A stretch of 64,000 nucleotides of DNA from CADCTP01 sp963849885. GTDB lineage: Bacteria; Actinomycetota; Actinomycetes; Mycobacteriales; CADCTP01. The notes below the pieces were generated by a model. It did no database searches. It had not been told where the DNA came from and saw only the letters and a program-made list of their open reading frames with translations. The stretch covers positions 186,001 through 250,000 of the forward strand of contig CAWKIV010000013.1 of assembly GCA_963849885.1 (NCBI GenBank), in the 5' to 3' direction. Of the stretch, positions 10,793-19,186 are shown one piece after another (position 1 is the stretch's first letter; the number at the start of each line of letters is the position of its first letter). A program made the translations under genes and the position numbers.

Positions 10793-11290
10793 GTGTCGAT
10801 GACGGACAACACCGCCCCCGTCACCTGGCTCACCCGGGAGGCGCACGACCGCCTCAAGGCGGAGCTCGACGCGCTGGTGGACGGCCGGACGGCGGTGGCC
10901 GCGGAGATCAACGCCCGCCGCGAGGAAGGCGACCTCAAGGAAAACGGGGGCTACCACGCGGCCAAGGAGGAGCAGGGCAAGCAGGAGGCCCGGATCCGCC
11001 AGCTGCAGGAGCTGCTGCGCACCGCGAAGGTCGGGAACGCGCCGACCGCGTCCGGGGTCGCCGGGCCGGGGATGGTCGTCACCGTCCGCTTCGACGACGA
11101 CGACGAGACCGAGACCTTCCTGATCGGCTCGCGCGAGGAGACGGCCTCCGACATCGAGGTCTACTCGGCGGCCTCGCCGCTGGGCAAGGCGCTGGACGGC
11201 GCCAAGGAGGGCGAGACGCGGACGTACGAGACGCCCACCGGCAAGACGATGAGCGTCACCCTCCACAAGGCCGAGCCCTTCCACAACTGA
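10793..11290 (+). CDS. greA: transcription elongation factor GreA
   Basis: A 165-residue GreA protein. It binds RNA polymerase and stimulates cleavage of backtracked RNA. The N-terminal coiled coil carries the acidic tip REEGDLKENGGYHAAKEEQG (residues about 45-64). The C-terminal FKBP-like domain ends with GKTMSVTLHKAEPF. The start is taken as the GTG at 10793 (product MSMTDN...) because AGGAG lies seven bases upstream; the ATG six bases later has poorer spacing. The 194-bp gap to mca must hold both divergent promoters but I see no clear consensus boxes. A DUF4307 gene that often lies here in relatives is absent. Confidence 0.92.
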   Translation: MSMTDNTAPVTWLTREAHDRLKAELDALVDGRTAVAAEINARREEGDLKENGGYHAAKEEQGKQEARIRQLQELLRTAKVGNAPTASGVAGPGMVVTVRFDDDDETETFLIGSREETASDIEVYSAASPLGKALDGAKEGETRTYETPTGKTMSVTLHKAEPFHN

Positions 11291-11343
11291 CCCTCCCGCC
11301 CGGCCCCCCGCCCGGCCGCCTCCCGCCCGCCCGGCCGGCCGGC

Positions 11344-11480
11344 CGAGCACTCCCGCCCGCGGCTGAGCACTCCCGCCGGACCGCCCGCCCGCCACTGAGC
11401 ACTCCCGCCGGCGACTGAGCAGTCCGTGGCGCGACTGAGGACTTCCGCCGGCGGCTGAGCAGGTCGGGGCGCGACTGAGG
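11344..11480. repeat. degenerate ~20-bp tandem repeat array
   Basis: Between the convergent greA and Lrp genes a unit close to GAGCACTCCCGCCGGCGACT repeats about seven times with a mostly 20-bp period. Successive units begin GAGCACTCCCGCC, GAGCACTCCCGCC, GAGCACTCCCGCC, GAGCAGTCC, GAGGACTTCC, GAGCAGGTC and GAGGCGTT. Each ends in CGACT or CGGCT, so TGAG junctions recur. No ORF is supported. Inverted relatives (CTGCTCAG) follow at the right end and again near 45.1 kb. Confidence 0.6.
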
Positions 11481-11532
11481 CGTTACTGCTGCTCAGTCGG
11501 GTGGCGAAGTCGTCAGCCGGCTGCGGATGTGC

Positions 11533-12030
11533 TCAGCGGGCGGCGGCGTCGCGGACCAGGGGGAGCACGCGGTACGGGATCGGGGCCGACAGCGCGATGA
11601 GCGTGGACGCCCGGTGGATGTCCTCGTCCGCCACCACCAGGTCGATCACCCGCTGCAGGTCGGCGTTGGAGCGGGCCACGATCCGGCAGAGCAGGTCGCC
11701 CTGGCCGGTCACCGTGTGCAGCTCCAACACCTCCGGGATGGCCGCGAGGTGCGCGGCGACGGCCTGGTGCCCGCTGCCCTGCCGGATCTCCAGCGTGACG
11801 AACGCGGTCACCTCGTAGCCGAGCGCGGCCGGGTCGACCTCCGGCCCGAAGCCGCGGATGATCCCGCGGTCCTGCAGGCGGTCCAGCCGCGCCTGCACCG
11901 TGCCGCGGGCCACCGCGAGCCGGCGGGCGCACTCCAGCACGCCGATCCGCGGGTGCTCGGCGAGCAGCGCGACCAGCCGCGCGTCCAGCCCGTCGAACTG
12001 TGCAGTCTGCCCAGTCGGAGTGCGCTCCAC
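11533..12030 (-). CDS. Lrp/AsnC-family transcriptional regulator
   Basis: A 165-residue Lrp/AsnC protein. The helix-turn-helix is in residues 10-60 (LDARLVALLAEHPRIGVLEC...GTVQARLDRLQDRGII), followed by the RAM ligand domain (EVTAFVTLEIRQGSG...VTGQGDLLCRIVA). GTG at 12030 with AGGGG upstream is the likely start. It is divergent from hppD across 111 bp, an arrangement common in actinomycetes, so it probably controls tyrosine breakdown in response to an aromatic amino acid. Direct repeats GCCCAGTCG near its start (12009 and 12075) could be part of its operator; this is inference. Confidence 0.88.
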   Translation of the reverse strand: MERTPTGQTAQFDGLDARLVALLAEHPRIGVLECARRLAVARGTVQARLDRLQDRGIIRGFGPEVDPAALGYEVTAFVTLEIRQGSGHQAVAAHLAAIPEVLELHTVTGQGDLLCRIVARSNADLQRVIDLVVADEDIHRASTLIALSAPIPYRVLPLVRDAAAR

Positions 12031-12141
12031 AGCCCCTGACTGTACAGAGTGATCAGCCGAACGCTGACCGCTTGCCCAGTCGTACGTCGGCGGCGAGGCT
12101 GGGCCGACGATCCCAGCGGCATCACCCGGAGGGAGATCCCG

Positions 12142-13236
12142 GTGACCGACGACGTCTTCCCGGTCCGCGGCATGGACCATGTCCGGTTCGCGGTCGGCAA
12201 CGCGAAGCAGGCCGCGCACTACTACTCGACCGCGTTCGGCATGCGCTGCGTGGCGTACCGGGGGCCGGAGACCGGCTCCCGCGACCTCGCCGAGTACGTG
12301 CTGGAGTCCGGGGGTGCGCGCTTCCTGATCACCGGCGAGGTGCACGCCGGCACCTGGATCGGCGACCACGTCCGCGAGCACGGCGACGGCGTCGTCGACC
12401 TCGCGCTGACCGTGCCGGACGCGGCCGCCGCCTTCGAGCACGCGGTCGGCGCCGGCGCCCGCCCGCTGGCCGAGCCGGTCGTGGCCGAGGACGAGCACGG
12501 CAAGGTGGTCACCGCGGCCATCGCCACCTTCGGCGAGACCAAGCACACGCTGGTGCAGCGGGACGACTACTCCGGCCCGTTCCTGCCCGGCTTCGTCGCC
12601 CGGTCGCCGATCGTCGAGCCGGGGCCGCGGGCCTTCCAGGCGATCGACCACTGCGTCGGCAACGTCGAGCTCGGCCGGATGAACGAGTGGGTCGCCTTCT
12701 ACAACCGGGTCATGGGCTTCACCAACATGAAGGAGTTCGTCGGCGACGACATCGCCACCGAATACTCCGCGCTCATGTCGAAGGTGGTGGCCGACGGCTC
12801 GCGGAAGGTGAAGTTTCCGCTGAACGAGCCGGCCATCGGCAAGAAGAAGTCGCAGATCGACGAGTACCTCGAGTTCTACGGCGGGCCGGGCGTGCAGCAC
12901 ATCGCGCTGGCGACGAACGACATCGTCGCGTCCGTGCGAGCCATGTCGGCGGCCGGCGTCGACTTCCTGGCCACGCCGGACTCGTACTACGAGACTCTCG
13001 GCGACTGGGTCGGCGAGACCCGGGTCGACGTCGAGACGCTGCGCGAGCTGCGCATCCTGGCCGACCGGGACGAGGACGGCTACCTGCTGCAGATCTTCAC
13101 CAAGCCGGTGCAGGACCGGCCGACGGTGTTCTTCGAGCTCATCGAGCGGCACGGGTCGATGGGCTTCGGCAAGGGCAACTTCAAGGCGCTCTTCGAGGCG
13201 ATCGAGCGGGAGCAGGCCAAGCGCGGCAACCTCTGA
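12142..13236 (+). CDS. hppD: 4-hydroxyphenylpyruvate dioxygenase
   Basis: A 364-residue Fe(II) dioxygenase that converts 4-hydroxyphenylpyruvate to homogentisate in tyrosine catabolism. Two VOC (glyoxalase-like) domains are visible. The 2-His-1-carboxylate iron ligands read as H170 (AIDHCVGN), H253 (GVQHIALAT) and E332 (FFELIERHG). The C-terminal GFGKGNFKALFEAIEREQ is the usual gating helix. The GTG at 12142 has GGAGGG upstream. It is probably regulated by the divergent Lrp-type gene. No homogentisate dioxygenase gene lies beside it. Confidence 0.95.
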   Translation: MTDDVFPVRGMDHVRFAVGNAKQAAHYYSTAFGMRCVAYRGPETGSRDLAEYVLESGGARFLITGEVHAGTWIGDHVREHGDGVVDLALTVPDAAAAFEHAVGAGARPLAEPVVAEDEHGKVVTAAIATFGETKHTLVQRDDYSGPFLPGFVARSPIVEPGPRAFQAIDHCVGNVELGRMNEWVAFYNRVMGFTNMKEFVGDDIATEYSALMSKVVADGSRKVKFPLNEPAIGKKKSQIDEYLEFYGGPGVQHIALATNDIVASVRAMSAAGVDFLATPDSYYETLGDWVGETRVDVETLRELRILADRDEDGYLLQIFTKPVQDRPTVFFELIERHGSMGFGKGNFKALFEAIEREQAKRGNL

Positions 13237-13266
13237 GCCGTGGGGCGGCGGGTCGGGCGCGGGGGG

Positions 13267-13328
13267 CCCGGCCCGCCGCTCGCTCTCTGGCGCAGCGCGG
13301 GGCGCCCGGCCCGCCGCTCGCTCTCCGG
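13267..13328. repeat. short direct repeat downstream of hppD
   Basis: Two near-identical 24-bp blocks, beginning CCCGGCCCGCCGCTCGCTCT, lie at 13267-13290 and 13305-13328, 38 bp apart. They fill the 139-bp gap between the convergent hppD and DinB genes. No gene is visible in the gap. Function is unknown; they may contribute to transcription termination. Confidence 0.55.
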
Positions 13329-13375
13329 CCCAGCACGGGTCACCCGGCGCCGGCCGGCCTGGATCGGGAGCGGGC

Positions 13376-13945
13376 CTAGGCGCCGCCGCGGGCGCGGTGG
13401 AGGTCGCGCAGCAGCGCGACCTCGGCCGCGTGGTGGATGAACTCGCGATTCATCCACCACAGGATCGCGGCGAACGGCAGCTTCGGATCCAGCCCGTACG
13501 GATACTGCCCGAAGCCGACCTGGTCGAGCTGCTCGTCGGTCAGGGCGTCGGCGGCGGCCAGCCAGCGGTCGGTCTGCGCCCACAGCTGGTCGAGGGCCTC
13601 CGCGGCGACCGGGGTCGCGACCAGCAGCTCCATCGGATCGGTGGTCCGGGGGCCGAACGTCCAGTGCCACCGCCCCTCGTACATGGCGATCAGGTGGGTC
13701 AGCCGCCAGGCGATCGTGGTCACCGGCGGTGGGTCGGGGTCGCGGTCGTGGTCGAACACCCAGTCGCCGGAGCCGAACGCGCGGGCCGAGCGGGCCTCGC
13801 CGCGCCGGCGGACCGACCAGCACGGCTGGGCCGGCTCCCAGAGGTATTCGTCGTCGGTGAGGCCGGCGAAGCGATCCCGGGTGAGGTCCACGGAGGACCG
13901 GAGCTGGTCGAGGAGGAGACCGAGGCGGTCGGTGCGGAGGTCCAC
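13376..13945 (-). CDS. DinB-family protein
   Basis: A 189-residue DinB/YfiT-like four-helix protein. Typical features are the first helix with LDQLRSSVDLTRDRFAGLTDDEYLWEP, a middle histidine in WRLTHLIAMYEGRW, and a late NREFIHHAAEVALLRDL segment. These histidines form the metal site of thiol-dependent S-transferases of this superfamily. In mycothiol-containing bacteria some members act with mycothiol, but the substrate here is unknown. The start is a GTG at 13945. Confidence 0.85.
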   Translation of the reverse strand: MDLRTDRLGLLLDQLRSSVDLTRDRFAGLTDDEYLWEPAQPCWSVRRRGEARSARAFGSGDWVFDHDRDPDPPPVTTIAWRLTHLIAMYEGRWHWTFGPRTTDPMELLVATPVAAEALDQLWAQTDRWLAAADALTDEQLDQVGFGQYPYGLDPKLPFAAILWWMNREFIHHAAEVALLRDLHRARGGA

Positions 13946-13981
13946 GCGTGCAACCTAGCCGGCGGGTGTGACACTTTCGGG

Positions 13982-14935
13982 GTGGCTCGGGAGCTGGACG
14001 GGACGGCGCCGGTCGGCGGGGCGGACGCGCTCGCCGCGCCGGTCGGCGGGGCGGATGCGCTCGCCGCGGCGGGCGGTTACGCGGACACGCTGCGCGCGGA
14101 GGGGCGGGCCGACACGCTCGCGCTGACCACGGTGGCGGACGCGCTGGCGGCGCCGGCGGCGGCGTGGACCGCGGCCGGCGCGGACCCGCTCACCGGCTAC
14201 CCGGACGCGACGCTGCTGCTCGGGGCCGCGGCTCCGCCCCGGAGCACCTCGGCTCCGCCTCGGCCCGCCTCGGCGCCTCGGAGCGCCTCGGCCCGGCCCG
14301 CCCCGGCTCCGCCTCGGGCGACCCCGGCTTCGCCTCCGGCCGGCCCGGTCCCGCCGGGCGCCGGCTCGCCCGCGGCCCGCGCCCGCGCGGAGCGCGCCGC
14401 GGACCGCGCCCGGCTCGCCGAGCGGAACCGGCGCGCCGGCCAGCCGGCCGGCTGGCCGGCCCCCGACCCGGCCCGCCGGCCGCACGCGCCGTGGGCGGAT
14501 CCGGCCGCGGCCGGCGCGCCGCCCACCGGCCGGCCCTACCCCGGTGGGCCGCCGGCCGGCGAGGCCTATCCCGGCCCGACGCCGGGCGACGACCAGCCGG
14601 GAGGGGAGCCCGGCCGGACCCCCGGCAGCCCGCCGCCCTGGGCAGCGCGGGGCGGGACCGGCGGCACCGCCGGCATGACCACTCCCCCGATGCCGCCGCC
14701 GCGGCCGGACGCGATCAGCTGGGCCGACCTGACCATCCGCGGCCGCGCCTCGGCGGCTCGCCGCCCGGCACCCCGGCCACCCGCGCCGCCCGCCGGCGGC
14801 ACCGGATGGGACTCGTTCCTCTCCGGCGTGCACCAGCCCGGCGGCCGCACCCCGTGGTCGGGCCGGCCGGCGGCCAACTCCCCGCAGTCCCTGCGCGAGC
14901 TGCTCGACCTGATCCGCCGCTCGATGCGCAGCTGA
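13982..14935 (+). CDS. Pro/Ala-rich hypothetical protein
   Basis: A 317-residue frame with consistent GC third positions and a GTG start. Residues 1-70 contain a tandem repeat (APVGGADALA twice, from a 30-bp duplicated DNA block near 14009-14068). Residues 80-230 are Pro/Ala/Gly/Arg-rich and disordered. The C-terminus is more normal protein: ISWADLTIRGRA, then WDSFLSGVH, and a helical end SPQSLRELLDLIRRSMRS. I do not recognise a family. The opposite strand is also open, but its composition is far more arginine-skewed. Real but unassigned is the best call. Confidence 0.5.
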   Translation: MARELDGTAPVGGADALAAPVGGADALAAAGGYADTLRAEGRADTLALTTVADALAAPAAAWTAAGADPLTGYPDATLLLGAAAPPRSTSAPPRPASAPRSASARPAPAPPRATPASPPAGPVPPGAGSPAARARAERAADRARLAERNRRAGQPAGWPAPDPARRPHAPWADPAAAGAPPTGRPYPGGPPAGEAYPGPTPGDDQPGGEPGRTPGSPPPWAARGGTGGTAGMTTPPMPPPRPDAISWADLTIRGRASAARRPAPRPPAPPAGGTGWDSFLSGVHQPGGRTPWSGRPAANSPQSLRELLDLIRRSMRS

Positions 14936-15080
14936 CACCGGCGCCCGGCGCGCCCGGCTCCCGCGCCGGCCGCCGCGCAGACCACGCACCGTGCCGTCCG
15001 CCAGCCACCGCCGACGCCCACCGGCACCAGCGGACGCGCGGCGGGGGCCGGTCGGTCGCCCGACCGGCTCCGCCGCGGGC

Positions 15081-15899
15081 CTACTTCGAGGTGTCCCGGT
15101 AGCGCCGCACCGCCAGCGGCGCGAACACCGCGACGAACGCGATCGACCAGAGCACCGTCAGCAGTATCGGGTGCTCGGCCGGGAACCCGTCGCCGGGCTG
15201 GCCGACGGGGTTGCCGAACAGCTCGCGCATGGACTGGGTCAGCGTGCTCACCGGGTTCCACTCGGCGAACGGCTGCAGCCAGCTGGGCAGCGACTCCAGC
15301 GGGACGAACGCGTTGGACAGGAAGGTGATCGGGAAGATGGTGGTGAACGCCACCTGCTGCGCCACCTCCACGGTGGGCACCAGCTGGCCGACGAAGACGC
15401 CCAACCAGGACATCGCGTACGCGAAGAGCAGGGCGAGCGCGAAGCCGGCCAGGAAGTCGACCACCCCGGTGTGCACCCGCCAGCCCACGAGCAGCCCGGA
15501 GAGCATGAGCACGACGAGGATGCCGGCGTTGTAGGCGACGTCCGCGAAGGTCCGCCCGGTGAGGAACGCCGAGCGCACCATCGGCAGCGACCGGAACCGG
15601 TCGACCAGCCCCTTCTGCATGTCGTCGGTGATCCCGATGGTCGTCGTCGCGGAGGCGAAGGCGAGCGTCTGGGCGAAGATCCCGGGCATCAGGAACTCCC
15701 GGTAGGACCCGTCCTGGACCGCGATCGCGCCGCCGAAGACGTACGCGAACAGCAGCACGAACATCACCGACTGCAGGACCGCGAAGGCGGCCAGCTCCGG
15801 GATGCGCGGGATCCGCTTGAGGTTGCGCCAGGTCACCACGACGGTGTCGGACAGCGCGGAGCCGCCGGCGCGGCGGGCGGCCGTGTCGAGGGCGGTCAC
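15081..15899 (-). CDS. ABC-2 type transporter permease (DrrB-like)
   Basis: A 272-residue ABC-2 permease with six hydrophobic segments. Family features include VTWRNLKRIPRIPELAAFAVLQSVMF at the N-terminus, TDDMQKGLVDRFRSLPM in the cytoplasmic loop, and LSNAFVPLESLPSWLQPFAEWNPVS near the end. Its GTG overlaps the ATPase stop as GTGA, so the two are co-translated. Together they form a daunorubicin-resistance-type exporter; the drug or lipid substrate is unknown. Confidence 0.88.
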   Translation of the reverse strand: MTALDTAARRAGGSALSDTVVVTWRNLKRIPRIPELAAFAVLQSVMFVLLFAYVFGGAIAVQDGSYREFLMPGIFAQTLAFASATTTIGITDDMQKGLVDRFRSLPMVRSAFLTGRTFADVAYNAGILVVLMLSGLLVGWRVHTGVVDFLAGFALALLFAYAMSWLGVFVGQLVPTVEVAQQVAFTTIFPITFLSNAFVPLESLPSWLQPFAEWNPVSTLTQSMRELFGNPVGQPGDGFPAEHPILLTVLWSIAFVAVFAPLAVRRYRDTSK

Positions 15900-16900
15900 G
15901 TGGTCCTCCCCGCGGCCGCCGGGGCGGCGTCGCCGGCCTCGGCTTCCGCATCCTCGGCGGCGTGCCCGGTCAGCGACAGGAACACGTCGTCCAGCGTCGG
16001 CCGGCGCAGCCCGACGTCGTCGATCGGGATGCCGGCGTCGTCCAGCGCCCGGATCACGGTGACCAGCTGCTGGGTGCCGCCGGCGGTCGGGGCGGTCAGC
16101 CTGCGGGTGTGCTCGTCGACCGCGACGTCGGCCACGCAGGCCCGGGCCAGCACGTCGCGGGCCGGCGCGAGGTCGCCCGGCTTGTGCACCACCACTTCCA
16201 CCCGCTCGCCGCCGACCTGCGACTTCAGGTCGTCGGCGGTGCCCCGGGCGATGATCCGGCCGGCGTCGACGACCGCGATCTGGTCGGCCAGCGCGTCCGC
16301 CTCCTCCAGGTATTGGGTGGTGAGCAGCAGCGTCGCCCCCGTCCGCACCAGCTCGCGGATGATCTCCCACATGCCGATCCGGCTGCGCGGGTCGAGCCCG
16401 GTGGTCGGCTCGTCCAGGAACAGCAGCCGCGGCCGGCCGATCAGGGCGGAGGCCAGGTCGAGCCGCCGCCGCATGCCGCCGGAGTAGGTCTTGACCACCC
16501 GGTCCGCGGCCCCGGACAGCTCGAACTGCTCCAGCAGCTCGCCCGCCCGCGCCTTGGCGGTCGCGCTGGGCAGCTGGTAGAGCCGGCCGAACATCCACAG
16601 GTTTTCCGCGCCGGTCAGGTTTTCGTCCACCGCCGCGTACTGCCCCGACAGGCCGATCTCGTGCCGCAGCCGCTGGGCCTCACGCTGCACGTCGTAGCCG
16701 AGCACGGTGGCCCGGCCGCTGTCCGGCCGGAGCAGCGTGGCGAGGATCCGGACGGTGGTCGTCTTACCAGCGCCGTTGGGCCCCAGCAGGCCCAGCACGG
16801 TGCCTTCCTCCACGGTGAGATCGAGCCCGTCGAGCGCACGCACCGTCTTGGCGCGCGAGCCGTAGACCTTCGTGAGGCCTTCGGCGGTGATGGCGGGCAA
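15896..16900 (-). CDS. ABC transporter ATP-binding protein (DrrA-like)
   Basis: A 334-residue ATPase subunit. Walker A GPNGAGKTT is at 40-48, the signature YSGGMRRRLDLA follows near 138, and Walker B LLFLDEPTTGLD near 158. A C-terminal accessory region (residues 230-320) is typical of DrrA-family drug exporters. The start is an unusual TTG at 16900, supported by AAGGAGG with eight bases spacing. Partner of the permease immediately downstream. Confidence 0.9.
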   Translation of the reverse strand: MPAITAEGLTKVYGSRAKTVRALDGLDLTVEEGTVLGLLGPNGAGKTTTVRILATLLRPDSGRATVLGYDVQREAQRLRHEIGLSGQYAAVDENLTGAENLWMFGRLYQLPSATAKARAGELLEQFELSGAADRVVKTYSGGMRRRLDLASALIGRPRLLFLDEPTTGLDPRSRIGMWEIIRELVRTGATLLLTTQYLEEADALADQIAVVDAGRIIARGTADDLKSQVGGERVEVVVHKPGDLAPARDVLARACVADVAVDEHTRRLTAPTAGGTQQLVTVIRALDDAGIPIDDVGLRRPTLDDVFLSLTGHAAEDAEAEAGDAAPAAAGRTT

Positions 16901-17030
16901 CGCTCCGCCCTCCTTCCGGACGCAGGTGGCGAGGGCGGGTGCCGTCGCCGCAGCGAGGCTATCCAGGGGTACCGACAGAATTCGCCCGCCTTTCGCCGGG
17001 GGCGTACCGGGACCTTGGTCGGACCGGGGC

Positions 17031-18239
17031 TCAGGACAGGTTCGGCGCGTGCCCGGCGGCGCGCAGCGCGGACAGCAGCTCGGCCCGGTGCTTCTGGCCG
17101 CGGGTCTCCACCGACAGCGCCACCTCGACCTCGCCGAGGTGCAGCCGGGTGGTGGTCCGGGAGTGCTCCACGTCCAGCACGTTCGCGCCCTGCTCGGCCA
17201 GCAGGGCGAGCAGCCCGGCCAGCTCGCCCGGCCGGTCGCCGATGCGCACCCGGACGGACAGGTAGCGCCCGGCCGCCACCATGCCGTGCTGGATCACCCG
17301 CAGCAGCAGCACCGGGTCCACGTTGCCGCCGGACAGCACCGCCACCACCGGCGGCTCGAAGTGCGCCGGCTCCTCCATGATCGCCGCCACCGCGGCCACC
17401 CCGGCCGGCTCGACCACCATCTTGGCCCGCTCCAGGCAGAGCAGCAGGGCCCGGGACATGGCGTCCTCGGAGACGGTGACGACCTCGTCCACCACCTGCT
17501 CGAAGACCTCGAAGGTGACCTGGCCCGGGCAGCCGACGGCGATGCCGTCGGCCATGGTCGCCATCCGCTCCAGCGGCACCGGCCGGCCCGCGGTCAGCGA
17601 CGCCGGGTACGCCGCCGCCTCCTCGGCCTGCACCGCGACCACCCGCGCCTCCGGGCGCAGCGCCTTGACCGCGACCCCGATGCCGGAGACCAGCCCGCCG
17701 CCGCCGGTGCACACGACCACGGTGCGCACGTCCGGGCACTGCTCCAGCAGCTCCAGCCCGACGGTGCCCTGCCCGGCGATGACGTCGCAGTGGTCGAAGG
17801 GGTGCACCAGCACCGCCCCGGTCTCCGCCTCGTACGCCCGGGCGACGACCAGGGCCTCATCCACGGTGGACCCGGTCAGCCGCACCTCGGCCCCGTACGC
17901 CCGGGTCGCGGCGACCTTCGGCAGCGGCGCGCTGACCGGCATGAAGACCGTCGCCGTGGTGCCGAGCAGCTGCGCGGCCAGCGCCACCCCCTGCGCGTGG
18001 TTGCCGGCGCTGGCCGCCACCACCCCGGCCGCGCGCTGCTCCGGGGTCATCCGGGCGATCCGGGTGTACGCCCCGCGCAGCTTGAACGAGCCGGTCCGCT
18101 GCAGGTTTTCGCACTTGAGGTAGGTCGGGCCGCCGACCCGGGCGCCGAGCACCCGGCTGTTCTCCAGCGGGGTGAGCCGGACGATGCCGTCCAGCAGCTT
18201 CCGCGCGGCGAGGACGTCGTCGACGCTGACCGGTCCCAC
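17031..18239 (-). CDS. ilvA: threonine ammonia-lyase (biosynthetic/ACT type)
   Basis: A 402-residue PLP enzyme that deaminates threonine to 2-oxobutanoate, the first step of isoleucine synthesis. The PLP lysine is in GSFKLRGA (about K53). The glycine loop is VVCTGGGGLVSG, and SGGNVDP lies near 300. A C-terminal ACT domain (RVRIGDRPGELAGLLALLAEQGANVLDVEH) suggests allosteric control by an amino acid. GTG at 18239 is preferred because the longer frame (to 18275) would run under the divergent ArsR operator. Confidence 0.9.
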   Translation of the reverse strand: MGPVSVDDVLAARKLLDGIVRLTPLENSRVLGARVGGPTYLKCENLQRTGSFKLRGAYTRIARMTPEQRAAGVVAASAGNHAQGVALAAQLLGTTATVFMPVSAPLPKVAATRAYGAEVRLTGSTVDEALVVARAYEAETGAVLVHPFDHCDVIAGQGTVGLELLEQCPDVRTVVVCTGGGGLVSGIGVAVKALRPEARVVAVQAEEAAAYPASLTAGRPVPLERMATMADGIAVGCPGQVTFEVFEQVVDEVVTVSEDAMSRALLLCLERAKMVVEPAGVAAVAAIMEEPAHFEPPVVAVLSGGNVDPVLLLRVIQHGMVAAGRYLSVRVRIGDRPGELAGLLALLAEQGANVLDVEHSRTTTRLHLGEVEVALSVETRGQKHRAELLSALRAAGHAPNLS

Positions 18240-18277
18240 GGCGCCATCGTGCCATCCCGGGCTTGACCGTGGCATCA

Positions 18278-18293
18278 GTAAGTCTTAACTTAC
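18278..18293. promoter_or_regulatory. candidate ArsR operator
   Basis: The dyad GTAAG-TCTTAA-CTTAC is an AT-rich island in very GC-rich DNA. It lies five bases before the GTG of the ArsR-type gene and in the short gap to divergent ilvA. Its position and shape fit an autoregulatory site of the adjacent repressor. Binding is inferred only. Confidence 0.5.
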
Positions 18294-18298
18294 CGTTC

Positions 18299-18619
18299 GT
18301 GGGAACTTACGGAGCTGCGGCGCTGGCCGCGCTGGGTGACCCCACCCGGCAGGCCATCGTCGAGCTCCTCGCCGCCGGGCCGCGCGCGGTCGGCGAGCTC
18401 GCGGCCGAGCTGCCGGTCTCCCGGCCGGCGGTGTCGCAGCACCTGCGGGTGCTCAAGGACGCCGGGCTGGTGACCGACCGCGCGGTCGGCACCCGCCGGC
18501 TCTACCAGCTCGACCCGGCCGGGGCCCGCGCCGCGCGGGCGTACCTGGACCGGTTCTGGACCGAGACGCTCGACGCCTTCAAGGCGGCGGTCGAGCGGGA
18601 CGACGAGGAGGCGACATGA
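18299..18619 (+). CDS. ArsR-family transcriptional repressor
   Basis: A 106-residue winged-helix protein: LAALGDPTRQAIVELLAAGP, then ELPVSRPAVSQHLRVLKDAGLV and the wing DRAVGTRRLYQLDP. No metal-binding cysteine pair is present, so it is the metal-free ArsR type often paired with SRPBCC/AHSA1 proteins. An in-frame TTG at 18263 would place the AT-rich dyad inside the gene, so GTG at 18299 is preferred; no ribosome site is obvious and the mRNA may be leaderless. It overlaps the SRPBCC gene by ATGA. Confidence 0.85.
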   Translation: MGTYGAAALAALGDPTRQAIVELLAAGPRAVGELAAELPVSRPAVSQHLRVLKDAGLVTDRAVGTRRLYQLDPAGARAARAYLDRFWTETLDAFKAAVERDDEEAT

Positions 18620-19110
18620 GCGAGGTCGGCACGATCGGGCCGGTCCGGGCGGCGGTCACCGTGGCCGCGCCGGTGGAGAAGGCCTGGCGGGTCTACACCG
18701 AGGACTACGGCAGCTGGTATCCGAAGGGCCACTTCATCGGCTCCGGACCGGCCGAGACGGTGGCCTTCGAGCCGTGGGTCGGCGGCCGGTGGTACGAGCG
18801 GGCGCCGGACGGCACCGAGCTGCTGTGGGGCCGGGTGCTGGCCTGGGAGCCGCCGCACCGGCTGCTGCTGGCCTGGATGGTCAACGGCGACTGGAAGGGC
18901 GACCCGGACCCGGCCCAGGCGTCCGAGGTGGAGGTCCGGTTCACCGCCGAGGGCCCGGACCGGACCCGGGTCGAGCTGGAGCACCGTCACCTCGAGCGGC
19001 ACGGCGCCGGCGCCGGCTCGATCTTCGGCGGGGTCTCCGACGAGACCCAGGGGCACCCGCTCTACCTGCGCCGTTTCGCCGCGGCGGCCGAGGGTCGACC
19101 GATCGGCTGA
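18616..19110 (+). CDS. SRPBCC (AHSA1-like) domain protein
   Basis: A 164-residue START/Bet v 1-like ligand-binding protein: VTVAAPVEKAWRVYTEDYGSW opens the fold, and VGGRWYERAPDGTELLWGRVLAWEPPHRLLLAW forms the strands. Such proteins bind hydrophobic ligands or act as AHSA1-type cofactors. The start codon overlaps the ArsR stop, so expression is coupled and controlled by the ArsR protein. The ligand is unknown. Confidence 0.87.
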   Translation: MSEVGTIGPVRAAVTVAAPVEKAWRVYTEDYGSWYPKGHFIGSGPAETVAFEPWVGGRWYERAPDGTELLWGRVLAWEPPHRLLLAWMVNGDWKGDPDPAQASEVEVRFTAEGPDRTRVELEHRHLERHGAGAGSIFGGVSDETQGHPLYLRRFAAAAEGRPIG

Positions 19111-19186
19111 CCGGTGCCGTCCACACGTCCGGATCCGGACGAAAGCACCCCCCAGGGCGGGCGAAACGGGGTGTTAGCGTCGCGGT

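Noticed and set aside
11344..11480. Possible CRISPR array
   Set aside because: The units are degenerate, contiguous and about 20 bp with no unique spacers between identical repeats; no cas genes are present.
13955..14989. A 344-codon minus-strand gene opposite the Pro/Ala-rich protein
   Set aside because: Its composition is extreme in Arg and Gly, with no recognisable segment; the plus-strand frame has a coherent C-terminus and better codon use.
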